NCBI GenBank assembly: GCA_964351025.1 | Contig: CAYGLV010000006.1 | Location: 1-64,000, forward strand | Length of the DNA stretch: 64,000 bases | Direction of reading: 5' to 3' | Origin: CAYGLV01 sp964351025 | GTDB lineage: Bacteria > Actinomycetota > Thermoleophilia > Gaiellales > Gaiellaceae | Shown here: positions 33,789-41,983 of the stretch, piece after piece | Layout of the letters: every line of letters begins with the position of its first letter | Position numbering within the stretch: the first letter of the stretch is position 1 | The notes under the pieces: model-generated | What the model saw: the letters and a program-made list of their open reading frames with translations, nothing else | Databases searched by the model: none | Told to the model about the DNA's origin: nothing | Translations under genes and position numbers: made by a program

Positions 33789-33803
33789 TACCCGCACCGG
33801 GTA
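33789..33803. promoter_or_regulatory. Palindromic operator-like site TACCCG-N3-CGGGTA
   Basis: A perfect 6+6 inverted repeat with 3-nt spacing lies about 40 bp upstream of the -10 at 33842, in the 77-bp gap between prfA and the exported-protein gene. Its position fits an activator or repressor site; no regulator is suggested by context. Confidence 0.4.
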
Positions 33804-33841
33804 TCCGGCTGGGCGCTGACGCCTGGCGCCCCGCTCTTTCC

Positions 33842-33847
33842 TAGCGT
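33842..33847 (+). promoter_or_regulatory. -10 element of the prfA-prmC spacer gene (leaderless)
   Basis: TAGCGT ends 8 nt before ATG 33856. Confidence 0.5.
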
Positions 33848-33855
33848 GTGCCTTG

Positions 33856-34332
33856 ATGGTGCGCGGGCACATGGTCGCATGGGTCTCCGTGGCGGTCGGC
33901 GCGGCTGCACTGGCGATCACCGCCGGCCTCGTCGCCTTCTCCGGAGAAACGCCGCCGGCGGCTCATCCACAGGCGTCTGCCCCGCCCTCGAGGACCGTCG
34001 TCGTCTCGTTCGGCAAGGAGAAGACACTGGCTCCGGCCCTCCGGGCGCGGGTCTGCGGGCCGCGCACAGGCTGCGCCAACGGACAGGCGAGCCTCTCGCT
34101 CGTTCGCTTCGTCGGCGGCGACCGTCCCCCCAAGACCGGCACGGCCACCGTCCTCACGGACACGAACTGCGATCCGGACGCCTACGGCATCTCCCACTGC
34201 CTGAATGCCTTGCGCCTCCCGGGAGGCGGCAGCCTCGTCGTGCGCCATGCACACGACATGCACGCGTATCCCTGCCTGACGCCGGGGGACCGAGTCAAGC
34301 TCCTGACGGTCGAGGGGTTCGCCGCGGCCTGA
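33856..34332 (+). CDS. Small exported protein of unknown function
   Basis: The 158-residue protein has an N-terminal hydrophobic segment (VAWVSVAVGAAALAITAGLVAF) that is a signal peptide or anchor, a Pro/Ala linker, and a ~110-residue exported domain with four Cys (VCGPRTGCANG, TNCDPD, SHCLNAL, with YPCLTPGD near the end making a fifth). His-rich VVRHAHDMHAYPC could bind a metal. I recognise no family. ATG 33856 is preferred to TTG 33853. It interrupts the usual prfA-prmC adjacency and has its own promoter. Confidence 0.65.
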   Translation: MVRGHMVAWVSVAVGAAALAITAGLVAFSGETPPAAHPQASAPPSRTVVVSFGKEKTLAPALRARVCGPRTGCANGQASLSLVRFVGGDRPPKTGTATVLTDTNCDPDAYGISHCLNALRLPGGGSLVVRHAHDMHAYPCLTPGDRVKLLTVEGFAAA

Positions 34333-34342
34333 GCCGGCGCCC

Positions 34343-35170
34343 ATGACGATCGGGGAGGTGCTGCGGCGCTCGACCGACCATCTCGCGGCGAAAGGCTCCG
34401 ATACGCCGCGCCTCGACACCGAGCTGCTGGTCGCGCACGCACTCGGCGTCGCGCGGATCGACCTCTACCTGCAGTTCGACCGGACGCTCGCGGAGACCGA
34501 GCTGGCCGCGTGCCGCGAGCTCATCGCCCGCCGCGCCCGGCGAGAGCCCGTCGGGTACATCCTTGGCGAGTGGGGCTTCCGCCGGCTGATCCTGAACGTG
34601 GACGCGCGCGCGCTCATTCCGCGACCGGAGACGGAGGTCGTCGTCGAACGCTGTCTCGTCCTGCTGCGCGGGCTCGAGACGCCCACCGTGCTCGACGTCG
34701 GGACCGGTACCGGCGCGATCGCCCTCGCGCTCGCCGACGAGCACCCGGGCGCACGCGTAACGGCTATCGACCTCTCGCCCGGGGCGCTCGCGCTCGCCCG
34801 GGAGAACGCGGAGCGCACCGGGCTCGCCGTCGAGCTGGTCCCGCACGATCTCTTCGACGGGCTTCCCGGCGGCCCCTACGACCTCGTCGTCTCGAATCCG
34901 CCCTACGTCGAGCCGGACGACATCGAGACCCTCGAGCCGGAGGTGCGCGACTGGGAGCCGCGTGCGGCGCTCGTGGGTAGCGGCGCGACGGAAGCCGTCG
35001 CACGCGGAGCGCTCGCCGTTCTGCGCCCGGGTGGGGCGCTCGTGCTCGAGACGGCGGAGAACGCGGCCGGTGAGGTTGCGGCGCTGCTCACAGAGCTCGA
35101 GTACGCCGACGTGAAGGTCACCAGCGACCTGAGCCAGCGGGAGCGAGTGGTGGAGGGAAGGCACGGATGA
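34343..35170 (+). CDS. prmC: Release factor glutamine N5-methyltransferase
   Basis: It methylates the Gln of the GGQ motif of PrfA. The 275-residue protein has an N-terminal helical domain, ALIPRPETEVVVE, the SAM loop VLDVGTGTGAIALALA, and the catalytic NPPY in DLVVSNPPYVEP. It starts 10 nt after the exported-protein stop and its own stop overlaps tsaC by 4 bp. Confidence 0.95.
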   Translation: MTIGEVLRRSTDHLAAKGSDTPRLDTELLVAHALGVARIDLYLQFDRTLAETELAACRELIARRARREPVGYILGEWGFRRLILNVDARALIPRPETEVVVERCLVLLRGLETPTVLDVGTGTGAIALALADEHPGARVTAIDLSPGALALARENAERTGLAVELVPHDLFDGLPGGPYDLVVSNPPYVEPDDIETLEPEVRDWEPRAALVGSGATEAVARGALAVLRPGGALVLETAENAAGEVAALLTELEYADVKVTSDLSQRERVVEGRHG

Positions 35171-35778
35171 CCGAGTTCCCGGAGATCGAAGTCGCCGTCG
35201 AGGCGATCCGCGCCGGCGGGCTCGCCGTGCTGCCGACCGACACCGTGTACGGGCTCGCCGCGACGCCGCACCGTGAGGGGCCCGTGCTCGCGCTCTACCG
35301 GCTCAAGCGGCGGCCTGTGACGCAACCGCTTGCCCTCGTCGTTTCCGACCTCGACGTGCTCTTCGAGTGCGTTCCCGAGCTGCGGGGGCGCTCGGGCGCG
35401 ATCGCCCGGGCACTGCTCCCCGGGCCCTACACGCTCGTGCTGCCGAATCCGGCGCAGCGTTTCTCCTGGCTCTGCGGGTCGACCCCCGCAGCGATCGGCG
35501 TTCGCGTGCCGGTCCTCGTTGGCCCGGGGGGCGAGGCACTCGAGCAGCTCGGTGCGATCGCCGCAACGAGCGCCAACCTCCACGGCGGGGCAGAGTCTCG
35601 CCGGCTGGAAGACGTGCCGGCCGAGATCCGCAGCGCCTGCGCTCTCGTCGACGGCGGCGAGCTGCCGGGAGCGCCCTCGACGGTGCTCGACCTCACCGGC
35701 GCCGAGCCGCGCGTGATCCGCGAAGGTGCCGTCACGGCCGCGGAGGCACTCGCCTGCGTCGCCGCGGCGCTCGCCTGA
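35167..35778 (+). CDS. tsaC: Threonylcarbamoyl-AMP synthase
   Basis: This YrdC/Sua5-domain protein of 203 residues makes threonylcarbamoyl-AMP for the t6A modification of tRNA. Seen are the N-terminal GGLAVLPTDTVYGLAATP (ATP/threonine site), YRLKRRPVTQPLALVV, GPYTLVLPN, and AIAATSANLHGG. It has the short TsaC form without the Sua5 C-terminal domain. Its place after prmC matches mycobacterial and bacillar gene order. Confidence 0.95.
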   Translation: MTEFPEIEVAVEAIRAGGLAVLPTDTVYGLAATPHREGPVLALYRLKRRPVTQPLALVVSDLDVLFECVPELRGRSGAIARALLPGPYTLVLPNPAQRFSWLCGSTPAAIGVRVPVLVGPGGEALEQLGAIAATSANLHGGAESRRLEDVPAEIRSACALVDGGELPGAPSTVLDLTGAEPRVIREGAVTAAEALACVAAALA

Positions 35779-35779
35779 G

Positions 35780-35785
35780 TAGCAT
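35780..35785 (+). promoter_or_regulatory. -10 element of glyA
   Basis: TAGCAT ends 10 nt before ATG 35796 and overlaps the region just after the tsaC stop. It allows a leaderless or near-leaderless glyA-upp transcript. Confidence 0.5.
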
Positions 35786-35795
35786 CCCCGGCACG

Positions 35796-37088
35796 ATGGC
35801 GATCGCGCAGCACACGCTCGAGCAGCTCCGCAGCGCAGGTCTCGCCGAGATCGACCCCGAGATCGCCGAGCTGCTGGGACGCGAGCTCGAGCGGCAACGC
35901 AACCAGATCGAGCTGATCGCGTCGGAGAACTTCACGTGGCCCTCGATCCTCGAGGCCGTCGGCAGCGTGCCGACGAACAAGTACGCCGAGGGTTATCCCG
36001 GCCACCGCTACTACGGCGGCTGCGAGATCGTGGACGAGATCGAACAGCTTGCGATCGACCGCGCGAAGGCGCTCTTCGGGGCCGAGCACGCGAACGTCCA
36101 GCCGCATGCGGGCGCCCAGGCGAACATGGCCGCGTACTTCGCCTGCCTCGATCCGGGCGACACGATCCTCTCGCTCCGGCTCGACCACGGCGGCCACCTC
36201 ACGCACGGCCTGAAGGTCAACTTCTCGGGCCGCCAGTACACGATCGCCCACTACGGCGTGTCGCGGGAGACGAGCCTCGTGGACTACGACGAGGTGCTCG
36301 CGCTCGCGAAGGAGCATCGGCCCAAGCTGATCGTCTGCGGCGGCTCGGCCTACCCGCGGACGGTCGAGACCTGGGAGTTCAGGAAGATCGCCGACGAGGT
36401 CGGCGCCCTGCTCATGTGCGACATGGCCCACTTCGCCGGCCTCGTCGCCGCGGGCCTGCACCCGAACCCGGTCGAGCACTGTGACTTCGTCACCTCGACC
36501 ACGCACAAGACGCTCGCCGGTCCGCGCGCCGGCCTCGTCCTCTGCCGCGAAGAGCACGCGCGCGCGCTCGACCGTGCGATCTTCCCCGGCCTGCAGGGCG
36601 GGCCGCTCGAGCACACGATTGCGGCCAAGGCGGCCTGCTTCCGGATCGCTGCCACCGACGCCTTCCGCGACTACCAGCGGCAGGTACGCGCGAACGCGGA
36701 CGCGCTCGCCGCCGAGCTGATCTCGGGCGGGCTGGACGTCCTCACCGGAGGCACGGACACGCACCTGCTCCAGCTCGACCTGCGCGGCACCGACTGGACC
36801 GGCAAGGACGCCGAGGAGCAGCTGCACCGGGTCAAGATCACCGTCAACCGCAACACCGTCCCCTTCGACGAGCGGCCGCCGACGATCGCCTCGGGCGTCA
36901 GGCTCGGCACGCCGGCCGCGACGATCCGCGGCTTCGACGACGGCGACTTCCGCGAGGTTGGCCGGGTGATCTGCGGCGCGCTCGGCGAGAGCCCGGATCT
37001 CGCCGCGCTCGCCGCTCGCAGCGACGCGCTCTGCGCGAGCCGACCGCTCTACCCGGGCTTCCGCGGCTACACGGAGTACGTCGTGTGA
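35796..37088 (+). CDS. glyA: Serine hydroxymethyltransferase
   Basis: This PLP enzyme interconverts serine and glycine with tetrahydrofolate and supplies one-carbon units, including those used by MetH in this window. The 430-residue protein has ELIASENFTWPSILEAVGS, NKYAEGYPGHRYYGGCE, CDMAHFAGLVAAG, and the PLP lysine in VTSTTHKTLAGPRAG. The N-terminus from ATG 35796 is the normal length for the family. The stop overlaps the upp start by 4 bp. Confidence 0.96.
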   Translation: MAIAQHTLEQLRSAGLAEIDPEIAELLGRELERQRNQIELIASENFTWPSILEAVGSVPTNKYAEGYPGHRYYGGCEIVDEIEQLAIDRAKALFGAEHANVQPHAGAQANMAAYFACLDPGDTILSLRLDHGGHLTHGLKVNFSGRQYTIAHYGVSRETSLVDYDEVLALAKEHRPKLIVCGGSAYPRTVETWEFRKIADEVGALLMCDMAHFAGLVAAGLHPNPVEHCDFVTSTTHKTLAGPRAGLVLCREEHARALDRAIFPGLQGGPLEHTIAAKAACFRIAATDAFRDYQRQVRANADALAAELISGGLDVLTGGTDTHLLQLDLRGTDWTGKDAEEQLHRVKITVNRNTVPFDERPPTIASGVRLGTPAATIRGFDDGDFREVGRVICGALGESPDLAALAARSDALCASRPLYPGFRGYTEYVV

Positions 37089-37720
37089 CTCTGACTCCGG
37101 TCACCGAGGTGGGGCACCCACTCGTCCGGCACAAGCTCGGGCTGCTGCGCGATGTGACGACGCCGACGCAGATGTTTCGCCAGCTTGTCAACGAGTTGAC
37201 GCTGCTGCTCACCTACGAGGCGACGAAGGACCTCGCTACGGAAGTCGTCGAGATCGAGACGCCGCTCGAGCGGATGTCGGCGCAGCGGATCTCCGGGAAG
37301 AAGGTTGCGGTCTGCCCGATCCTGCGCGCCGGCGTCGGCATGCTCGACAGCGTCCTCTCGCTGATCCCCGGCGCCCGCGTCGGCTTCATCGGGATGTATC
37401 GCGACGAGGAGACACTCGAGCCGGTCGAGTACTTCCTCAAGCTGCCCAACGACATCGCTCACCGGGACGTGATCCTGCTCGACCCGATGCTCGCGACCGG
37501 TAACTCGACGGCTGCGGCGGTGAAGCTCGTGAAGGACGCGGGCGCGTCCTCGATCCGCCTGATCGCGCTGATCGCTGCGCCTGAGGGGATCGCGCGCATC
37601 CACCGTGACCACCCGGAGGTCGCGATCGTCGTCGCGGGCATCGACCAGGGGCTGAACGAGAAGGGCTTCATCGTCCCCGGCCTCGGCGACGCAGGCGACA
37701 GGTTGTACGGCACGAAGTAG
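37085..37720 (+). CDS. upp: Uracil phosphoribosyltransferase
   Basis: It salvages uracil to UMP with PRPP. The 211-residue protein has VTEVGHPLVRHKLGLLRD, VCPILRAGVGMLD, the PRPP loop VILLDPMLATGNSTAAAV, and the uracil-binding C-terminus GLGDAGDRLYGTK. GTG 37085 overlaps the glyA stop (GTGA), so the two nucleotide/one-carbon genes are coupled. It sits 8 nt before the WecA-like gene. Confidence 0.96.
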   Translation: MTLTPVTEVGHPLVRHKLGLLRDVTTPTQMFRQLVNELTLLLTYEATKDLATEVVEIETPLERMSAQRISGKKVAVCPILRAGVGMLDSVLSLIPGARVGFIGMYRDEETLEPVEYFLKLPNDIAHRDVILLDPMLATGNSTAAAVKLVKDAGASSIRLIALIAAPEGIARIHRDHPEVAIVVAGIDQGLNEKGFIVPGLGDAGDRLYGTK

Positions 37721-37728
37721 GGAGGGCT

Positions 37729-38838
37729 GTGCCCCAGGAGCTGGCCGACCACCTCGAGGTGCTCTACGGGGCGGCGGTCGCGCTTGCGATCGTCGTTGCC
37801 CTGACGCCCGCGGTCGGCGGCCTCGCGCGGCTGCTCGGCGTCGTCGACCGGCCCGAGGGGCGGCGCGTCAACCGGCGCACCGTGCCCCGGCTGGGTGGCC
37901 TCGCGATCTTCCTCGGCATCTTCGTGCCGGCGCTCGTCTTCCTCGATCTCGGCCGGGAGACGCGCGGCGTGCTGATCGGCGCGGCGGTCGCGACGGGCGT
38001 CGGTGCTGTCGACGACGTTCGTGGCCTCGCACCGCTCCAGAAGCTCCTGGGACAGCTGGCGGCCGCCGCGATTCCGCCGGCCTTCGGCGTCTGGGTCGAC
38101 CACTTCACGCTTCCGCTGCTCGGGGCGGTCGACCTTCCGAGCTGGGTCGGGATCCCCCTGACCGTGGTGTGGATCGTCGCCGTGATGAACATGGTCAACT
38201 TCCTCGACGGCATGGACGGGCTCGCCGCCGGCGTCTGCGCGATCTCCGGCATCACGTTCGCCGTGCTCGCGCTCTCGCTCGGCAAGACCGACCCGGCGAT
38301 CCTGTCGGCGATCGTTGCGGGCGCCTGCATCGGCTTCCTGCGCCACAACTTCTATCCGGCGCGCATCTTCATGGGCGACTCCGGTGCGCTCGTGCTCGGC
38401 TTCGTGCTCGCGGCCGTCTCCGTCCAGGGACTGCTGAAGACGGCCGCAACGGTGTCGCTGCTCTTCCCGCTGCTCGTCCTGGCGGTGCCGATCCTCGACG
38501 CCTCGTTCGTCGTTGCCCGCCGGCTCAAGCACGGCGAGCCGGTCTACGCGCCCGACCAGGCGCACCTCCACCATCGGTTCCTGCGCCGCGGCTACGGCCA
38601 GCGCAGAGCGGCTGTGATCATGTGGGGCTGGTGTGCGACTCTCGCCGGCGCCGCGCTCGCGACCCGCTTCATCGGCTTCCGCGAGGGCGGCCGCTGGCAC
38701 GGAGGTGAGACGCTCGCCGTCGGTGCGATCGGGCTCGTCGCGCTCGCGTACTCGGTGTACGTCGTCTATCTGCTGGAGATCGTCAAGCTCGCGGGCCGCA
38801 CGCCGAAACGGAGCCTCGACCGCAACCAGGAGCGGTAA
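37729..38838 (+). CDS. WecA/TagO-type undecaprenyl-phosphate sugar-1-phosphate transferase
   Basis: This polytopic enzyme starts assembly of a cell-wall glycopolymer (teichoic acid or arabinogalactan-type linker) by moving a HexNAc-1-P to undecaprenyl phosphate. The 369-residue protein has about ten membrane segments, GAVDDVRGLAP with the Asp pair, NMVNFLDGMDGLAAG, FMGDSGALVLGF and HLHHRFLRRG. These are the four cytoplasmic motifs of the family. The GTG start follows upp. Its location matches rfe upstream of atpI in mycobacteria. The sugar donor is not certain. Confidence 0.9.
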   Translation: MPQELADHLEVLYGAAVALAIVVALTPAVGGLARLLGVVDRPEGRRVNRRTVPRLGGLAIFLGIFVPALVFLDLGRETRGVLIGAAVATGVGAVDDVRGLAPLQKLLGQLAAAAIPPAFGVWVDHFTLPLLGAVDLPSWVGIPLTVVWIVAVMNMVNFLDGMDGLAAGVCAISGITFAVLALSLGKTDPAILSAIVAGACIGFLRHNFYPARIFMGDSGALVLGFVLAAVSVQGLLKTAATVSLLFPLLVLAVPILDASFVVARRLKHGEPVYAPDQAHLHHRFLRRGYGQRRAAVIMWGWCATLAGAALATRFIGFREGGRWHGGETLAVGAIGLVALAYSVYVVYLLEIVKLAGRTPKRSLDRNQER

Positions 38839-38869
38839 GCCGCCGTCTGCCCAGGTCACTCCGTGCGTA

Positions 38870-39613
38870 TCAGGTGACCTGCGCGCGGGAGAGGAAGTCC
38901 TCCAGCACCGCATTGAAGCCCGGCGCGCGCTGGCACGAGTGCCCCGCGCCGGGAAGCACGGCGCGCTCCGCGCCGAGCCGCGCCTCGAGCACGTCGCACG
39001 TCACGTCGAACGGCGCGCCGTGGGCGCCCGAGACGACGAGCTTGGGGAAGGGCGCGCCGGCGAGCACGTCGAGCGGGATGTCGGCCTCCCACGGGTAGCG
39101 CTCGACCATCAGCGTGCGCGTCCCCTGCAGGATCGCGTCTGGGAGCGGGGAGGGCGGGTCGTAGTCCGAGCCGACCGAGCGCAGGAAGCCGCGCAGGAAC
39201 GCTTCGGGGTCGCGCGGGCCCGTCTCCCACCAACGGGCGCCGCCCGCAACGAACTCGTCCACCGCCGGGTTGCCCGCGGCGACCTTCATGCACGGCGGCT
39301 CGATCACCGTCAGCGAGTGAACCGCCGCCGGCCGGAGCGCGGCCGCGAGCAGCGAGACGACGCCGCCGTAGGAGTGGCCGACGAGGTGGGCGCCGGCGCC
39401 GAGCTGCTCGGCGACGAGCGGCGCGTCCCATTCGAAGGAGGCCTCCGCGACCGGCTCGTTGGGCGGGAAGCCGGGGCGGACGACGACCTCGAGCGCATAC
39501 CGGTGCGAGAGCTCGCGTTGCGTTGCCCACGTGCCCATCCCGCCGGCGACGCTGCCGTGGACGAGCACGACGCGTGGGCCGGAGCCGATCGCCTGCACGA
39601 CGAGGCGGCGCAC
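38870..39613 (-). CDS. Alpha/beta hydrolase
   Basis: The 247-residue alpha/beta-fold hydrolase has the oxyanion stretch VVLVHGSVAGG, nucleophile elbow VGHSYGGVVSLL (Ser), and LPGAGHSCQRAPGFN with the catalytic His. The acid is probably the Asp or Glu near the penultimate strand. The substrate is unknown; compact members cleave esters, lactones or C-C bonds. It is the only minus-strand gene between rpmE and the window's last 2.2 kb, so it is an insertion between the WecA-like gene and the atp cluster. GTG 39613 follows TAGGAT by 6 nt. Confidence 0.83.
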   Translation of the reverse strand: MRRLVVQAIGSGPRVVLVHGSVAGGMGTWATQRELSHRYALEVVVRPGFPPNEPVAEASFEWDAPLVAEQLGAGAHLVGHSYGGVVSLLAAALRPAAVHSLTVIEPPCMKVAAGNPAVDEFVAGGARWWETGPRDPEAFLRGFLRSVGSDYDPPSPLPDAILQGTRTLMVERYPWEADIPLDVLAGAPFPKLVVSGAHGAPFDVTCDVLEARLGAERAVLPGAGHSCQRAPGFNAVLEDFLSRAQVT

Positions 39614-39619
39614 CTCCGC

Positions 39620-39625
39620 ATCCTA
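39620..39625 (-). promoter_or_regulatory. -10 element of the alpha/beta hydrolase gene (leaderless)
   Basis: Read on the minus strand, TAGGAT ends 6 nt before GTG 39613. Confidence 0.5.
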
Positions 39626-39700
39626 GACGGTGAACAAGCCTGACCAAAAACAGTCGATTTGCCTGCAAAAACCAACAATCTCGTGTGTTACAAGCTCTGG

Positions 39701-39706
39701 TATGCT
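39701..39706 (+). promoter_or_regulatory. -10 element of the ATP synthase cluster (leaderless)
   Basis: TATGCT ends 6 nt before ATG 39713. The surrounding 39650-39700 sequence is markedly AT-richer than the genome, as expected for the main promoter of the atp genes. Confidence 0.6.
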
Positions 39707-39712
39707 CGCCTG

Positions 39713-39916
39713 ATGGAGCCCTTGGAGCGCCCCACGTTGAACCCTGCCGGCGCAGGCGGCCTGCTGCTTGGCACGACGGCCGCGAGCATCGGTGTCGGCG
39801 GGCTGCTCGGCTGGGCTGCGGGCTCGGTCTCCTACGGCCTGCTCGGCGGAGCGATCGCCGGCCTGCCGGCCGGGGTCGCCGCGGTGTACACGCGCTACCG
39901 CGACGTCTTCAGGTGA
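39713..39916 (+). CDS. AtpZ-like small membrane protein
   Basis: The 67-residue protein has two membrane segments joined by a short turn (LLLGTTAASIGVGGLLGWAAG and GLLGGAIAGLPAGVAAVYTRY). The GVGGLLGW.. start of the pair fits the AtpZ/AtpI-like proteins that precede atpB and help rotor assembly or magnesium supply. ATG 39713 is chosen from the -10; the upstream in-frame codons overlap the promoter. Its stop overlaps the next gene by 4 bp (GTGA). Confidence 0.72.
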   Translation: MEPLERPTLNPAGAGGLLLGTTAASIGVGGLLGWAAGSVSYGLLGGAIAGLPAGVAAVYTRYRDVFR

Positions 39917-40308
39917 GCGCCGGCGTGCTCACGACCCCGCGCGCCGTACCGAGCCGGCTTGCGCCCGCCGTCGCCGGGGGCGCCGTCATCGCGCTCGCGC
40001 TCCCCGTCTTCGTCATGACCGGCTGGGATGTCTCCGCCTGGGGGCTCGCGGCCGTCCTCTGGCTCGCCGCCCAGGCGCTCGGGCTCGTGCTGGCGCGCCT
40101 CAAGCTCGGCGCGGGTAACCTCGGCTCCTCAGGCGTCATGGGCATTGGAATGACTTTTCGCTCGGTTGCGGTGATGGTCGTCGTCATCGCCGTGGCCTCC
40201 TCGGACGCGCGGCTCGGATTGACTGCCGCGCTCGTCTACGCGCTCGCCTACACGCTCGAGCTGGCGGTCGGCCTGCTCGCGTACTTCGCGGGGAGCACGG
40301 CCCGGTGA
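39913..40308 (+). CDS. ATP synthase subunit I-like membrane protein
   Basis: The 131-residue protein has four predicted membrane segments (~16-36, 42-64, 83-99, 103-126) and no other motif. Position and topology match AtpI (Rv1303-type), which aids assembly of the c-ring. GTG 39913 overlaps the preceding stop, and its TGA overlaps atpB by 4 bp. Sequence conservation of AtpI is weak, so the call rests mainly on context. Confidence 0.7.
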   Translation: MSAGVLTTPRAVPSRLAPAVAGGAVIALALPVFVMTGWDVSAWGLAAVLWLAAQALGLVLARLKLGAGNLGSSGVMGIGMTFRSVAVMVVVIAVASSDARLGLTAALVYALAYTLELAVGLLAYFAGSTAR

Positions 40309-41171
40309 GGCGCCTGCTCGTCCTCGCGGGCACGCTCCTGCTCGCTTTCCCGGCCACCGCCCTGGCCAAGGGTGAGTTCGACCCGGCCGAGGAGTGGACG
40401 CTGCACGAGTGGATCCCGCTCCACCTCGGGCCTCTCGACCTCTCGATCAACAAGGCGGTCGCCTACATCCTGCTCTCCGCCCTCGTGACGATGCTGCTCG
40501 GGCTCGGCCTGATGCGGGTGAAGCTGGGCCGCGACCCGACGCGCAGGCAAGCGGTCGGCGAGCAGATCTACGAGATCGCGCAGACGCAGGTGGCCGAGCA
40601 GGGCCTGCCGACCAAGGCGATCGGAACCTGGTTCCCCTACGTGGCGACGCTGATGCTCTTCATCTGGACGATGAACATGCTGGGGTTCGTCCCGCTGCCG
40701 CTCTCGGACGAGAAGTTCGAGCTCTTCGGCGTCGAGCTGCCGACGCTCGGCATCTTCGCTGCCACGTCGACGCTGTCGGTCACGATCGCGCTCGCGCTCA
40801 TGACGTTCGTCTTCACCCATGTCGAGGGGATCCGTCACAACGGCCCGATCAAGTACTTCCGCAGCTGGATCCCCGACGTGCCGAAGGCGCTCTACCCGCT
40901 GATCGTGCCGCTCGAGATCCTCGGCCAGTTCATGCGGCTGATCAGCCTGTCCGTCCGTCTCTTCGCGAACATGCTCGCGGGCCACATGCTGATCCTGACG
41001 TTCATCGGGCTGATCTTCGTGCTCGAGAGCGTCGTCGTCGCGCTCGTCGCGGTACCGTTCGCGACAGCCTTCTACCTGTTCGAGGTCGTCATCGTCGTCT
41101 CGATCCAGGCGTTCATCTTCGCCGCTCTTTCCGCCATCTACATCGGCTCGGCCATCGAGCCGGAGCACTAA
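40305..41171 (+). CDS. atpB: F-type ATP synthase subunit a
   Basis: Subunit a forms the proton half-channels against the c-ring. The 288-residue protein has the essential Arg in LISLSVRLFANMLAGHM, the preceding GQFMRL, and the C-terminal FEVVIVVSIQAFIFAALSAIYIG. Its N-terminus (RRLLVLAGTLLLAFPATALAKGEF) looks like a cleavable signal peptide, seen in some subunit a proteins that need YidC/Sec for insertion. The GTG start is coupled to the upstream gene. Confidence 0.95.
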   Translation: MRRLLVLAGTLLLAFPATALAKGEFDPAEEWTLHEWIPLHLGPLDLSINKAVAYILLSALVTMLLGLGLMRVKLGRDPTRRQAVGEQIYEIAQTQVAEQGLPTKAIGTWFPYVATLMLFIWTMNMLGFVPLPLSDEKFELFGVELPTLGIFAATSTLSVTIALALMTFVFTHVEGIRHNGPIKYFRSWIPDVPKALYPLIVPLEILGQFMRLISLSVRLFANMLAGHMLILTFIGLIFVLESVVVALVAVPFATAFYLFEVVIVVSIQAFIFAALSAIYIGSAIEPEH

Positions 41172-41186
41172 GGAGGACATCAGCAC

Positions 41187-41450
41187 ATGGACTTCAGCGT
41201 TCTTGCCGCAGAGGCTGCGGGCAACGTCGACGCGGGCAAGGCGATCGCGCTCGCCCTGGGCATCGGTCTGGGCTCGCTCGGCGCCGGCGTCGGCATCGGC
41301 AACATCTTCGGTTCCATGATCCAGTCCGTCGCCCGCCAGCCGGAGCTGCGTGGCGAGCTGCAGGGGATCATGTGGCTCGGCTTCGCCCTCACCGAGGCCG
41401 TCGTGTTCTACGGCCTGATCGGCGGCCTGCTCGCCTACGTGCTGATCTGA
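41187..41450 (+). CDS. atpE: F-type ATP synthase subunit c
   Basis: The 87-residue hairpin proteolipid has the glycine-rich first helix (ALALGIGLGSLGAGVGIGNIFG), polar loop ARQPELRGEL, and the ion-carrying Glu in FALTEAVVFYGLIGGLL. The residue after the Glu is Ala, not the Ser/Thr typical of sodium-binding c-rings, so proton use is more likely. AAGGAGGACATC upstream gives a strong Shine-Dalgarno, in keeping with the high copy number of c. Confidence 0.96.
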   Translation: MDFSVLAAEAAGNVDAGKAIALALGIGLGSLGAGVGIGNIFGSMIQSVARQPELRGELQGIMWLGFALTEAVVFYGLIGGLLAYVLI

Positions 41451-41452
41451 GC

Positions 41453-41983
41453 ATGACGACGCTCGTTGCCTCATCCGACCTGATCAAGGTCGTCCCCGGC
41501 CTGATGATCTGGACGCTGGTCGCGTTCGCGATCACGTTCTTCGTGCTCAGGCGCTGGGCGTTCGGTCCGATCCAGAAGACGATCGACGTGCGCCGCGAGC
41601 GGATTCGCAGTGCCGTCGAGGAGGCCGACAACGCGCGCCGCGAGGCGCGCGAGCTGCTCGAGCAGCACCGCATGTTGATCGGGCAGGCAAAGGCCGAGTC
41701 GACGGAGATCCTCGGCGAGGCCCGGAGAGTCGCCGACGCCCAGCGCGAGCGGGTGAAGGAGGAAGCCGAGGCCGATCGCGAGCGGCGGCTCGAGGAGACG
41801 CGCAGGCAGATCGAGGCCGAGACGGCGCGCGCGCTCGAGCAGATCCGCACCGAGGTCGCCGAGCTCGCTCTGCTCGCGACCGCGAAGGTGACGGGCCTGG
41901 TCCTCACCTCCGCCGACCACCGGCGTCTGATCGACGAGGCGGTCGGCGAGCTCGACTTCTCCGCCCTGGAGCGCGGAGCCTAG
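41453..41983 (+). CDS. atpF: F-type ATP synthase subunit b
   Basis: Peripheral-stalk subunit of 176 residues: one N-terminal membrane helix (VVPGLMIWTLVAFAITFFVLRRW) followed by a long charged coiled coil (~45-150) and an amphipathic end that contacts delta. It starts 2 nt after the atpE stop and ends 1 nt before the atpH GTG, the usual tight packing. Confidence 0.94.
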   Translation: MTTLVASSDLIKVVPGLMIWTLVAFAITFFVLRRWAFGPIQKTIDVRRERIRSAVEEADNARREARELLEQHRMLIGQAKAESTEILGEARRVADAQRERVKEEAEADRERRLEETRRQIEAETARALEQIRTEVAELALLATAKVTGLVLTSADHRRLIDEAVGELDFSALERGA

